64,000 nt of DNA, from the NCBI RefSeq assembly GCF_048593165.1, contig NZ_CP184271.1. The stretch is one strand, 5' to 3'. Made by a program: the position numbers and the translations under genes. The DNA comes from Pectobacterium sp013449375. Its GTDB lineage: Bacteria > Pseudomonadota > Gammaproteobacteria > Enterobacterales > Enterobacteriaceae. How positions within the stretch are numbered: the stretch's first letter is position 1; each line of letters begins with the position of its first letter. Of the stretch, positions 63,949-64,000 are shown one piece after another. The notes under the pieces are model-generated. The model had not been told where the DNA came from. It saw nothing but the letters and a program-made list of their open reading frames with translations, and ran no database searches.

Positions 63949-64000
63949 TATGGGCACCATTAATATTGGTCGTTAATTGTGAAAACTGTGCGCTGATAGA

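Overview
The window reads as chromosomal DNA of a pectinolytic soft-rot enterobacterium. Pectobacterium is the best fit and Dickeya the nearest alternative. The reasons are a complete Hrp1-type hrp/hrc type III secretion cluster, both harpins (HrpN and the pectate-lyase harpin HrpW), a DspE effector of about 1.63 kaa with its chaperone DspF, a secreted family-2 pectate lyase, and a KdgM-type oligogalacturonate porin. No rRNA, tRNA or CRISPR array was seen. The genus is inferred from gene content and order, not from any search.

Region 1 (1-2.9 kb) holds the 3' end of a large, relatively AT-rich unrecognised gene, a GlsB/YeaQ membrane protein and a LysE-family exporter. Region 2 (2.9-15.8 kb) is an amine or amino-acid catabolic region: a PotA-type ABC ATPase, a MocR regulator divergent from gabT-gabD, a PotD/PotB/PotC-like binding protein and two permeases, then an SDR-kinase-PLP enzyme operon that resembles the hydroxylysine kinase / phospholyase pair. 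A 10-bp palindrome, TGATGCATCA, lies upstream of the binding-protein operon, upstream of the SDR operon, and upstream of a FadR-type GntR regulator 48 kb away next to dspF. This suggests one regulon. Region 3 (15.8-25.7 kb) holds a chemoreceptor, a MetNIQ-like transporter interrupted by an N-acylamino-acid-racemase-like enolase-superfamily gene, a RelE/XRE toxin-antitoxin pair, an M20 peptidase and a divergent LysR regulator.

Region 4 (25.7-59.9 kb) is the type III cluster. The leftward operon hrpJ-hrcV-hrpQ-hrcN-hrpO-hrpP-hrcQRSTU makes the gatekeeper, export gate, ATPase complex and C-ring. The rightward genes hrpL, hrpX-hrpY and hrpS are the regulatory cascade (HrpX/Y, then HrpS with sigma-54, then HrpL). 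A leftward CSS-EAL phosphodiesterase separates them from hrpA-hrpB-hrcJ-hrpD-hrpE (pilin, inner rod, ring and stator) and hrpF-hrpG-hrcC-hrpT-hrpV. Then come hrpN, a second chemoreceptor, hrpW with a small partner gene, and divergent dspE-dspF. Six HrpL boxes, all with 15-base spacing, precede hrpJ, hrpA, hrpF, hrpN, hrpW and dspE. A sigma-54 promoter and a TGCAA-N4-TTGCA HrpS-type site precede hrpL.

Region 5 (59.9-64 kb) has the GntR regulator, an ISAs1-like transposase remnant, and a leftward kdgM-like porin plus PL2 pectate lyase pair. The window therefore couples effector delivery with pectin-fragment uptake and breakdown.
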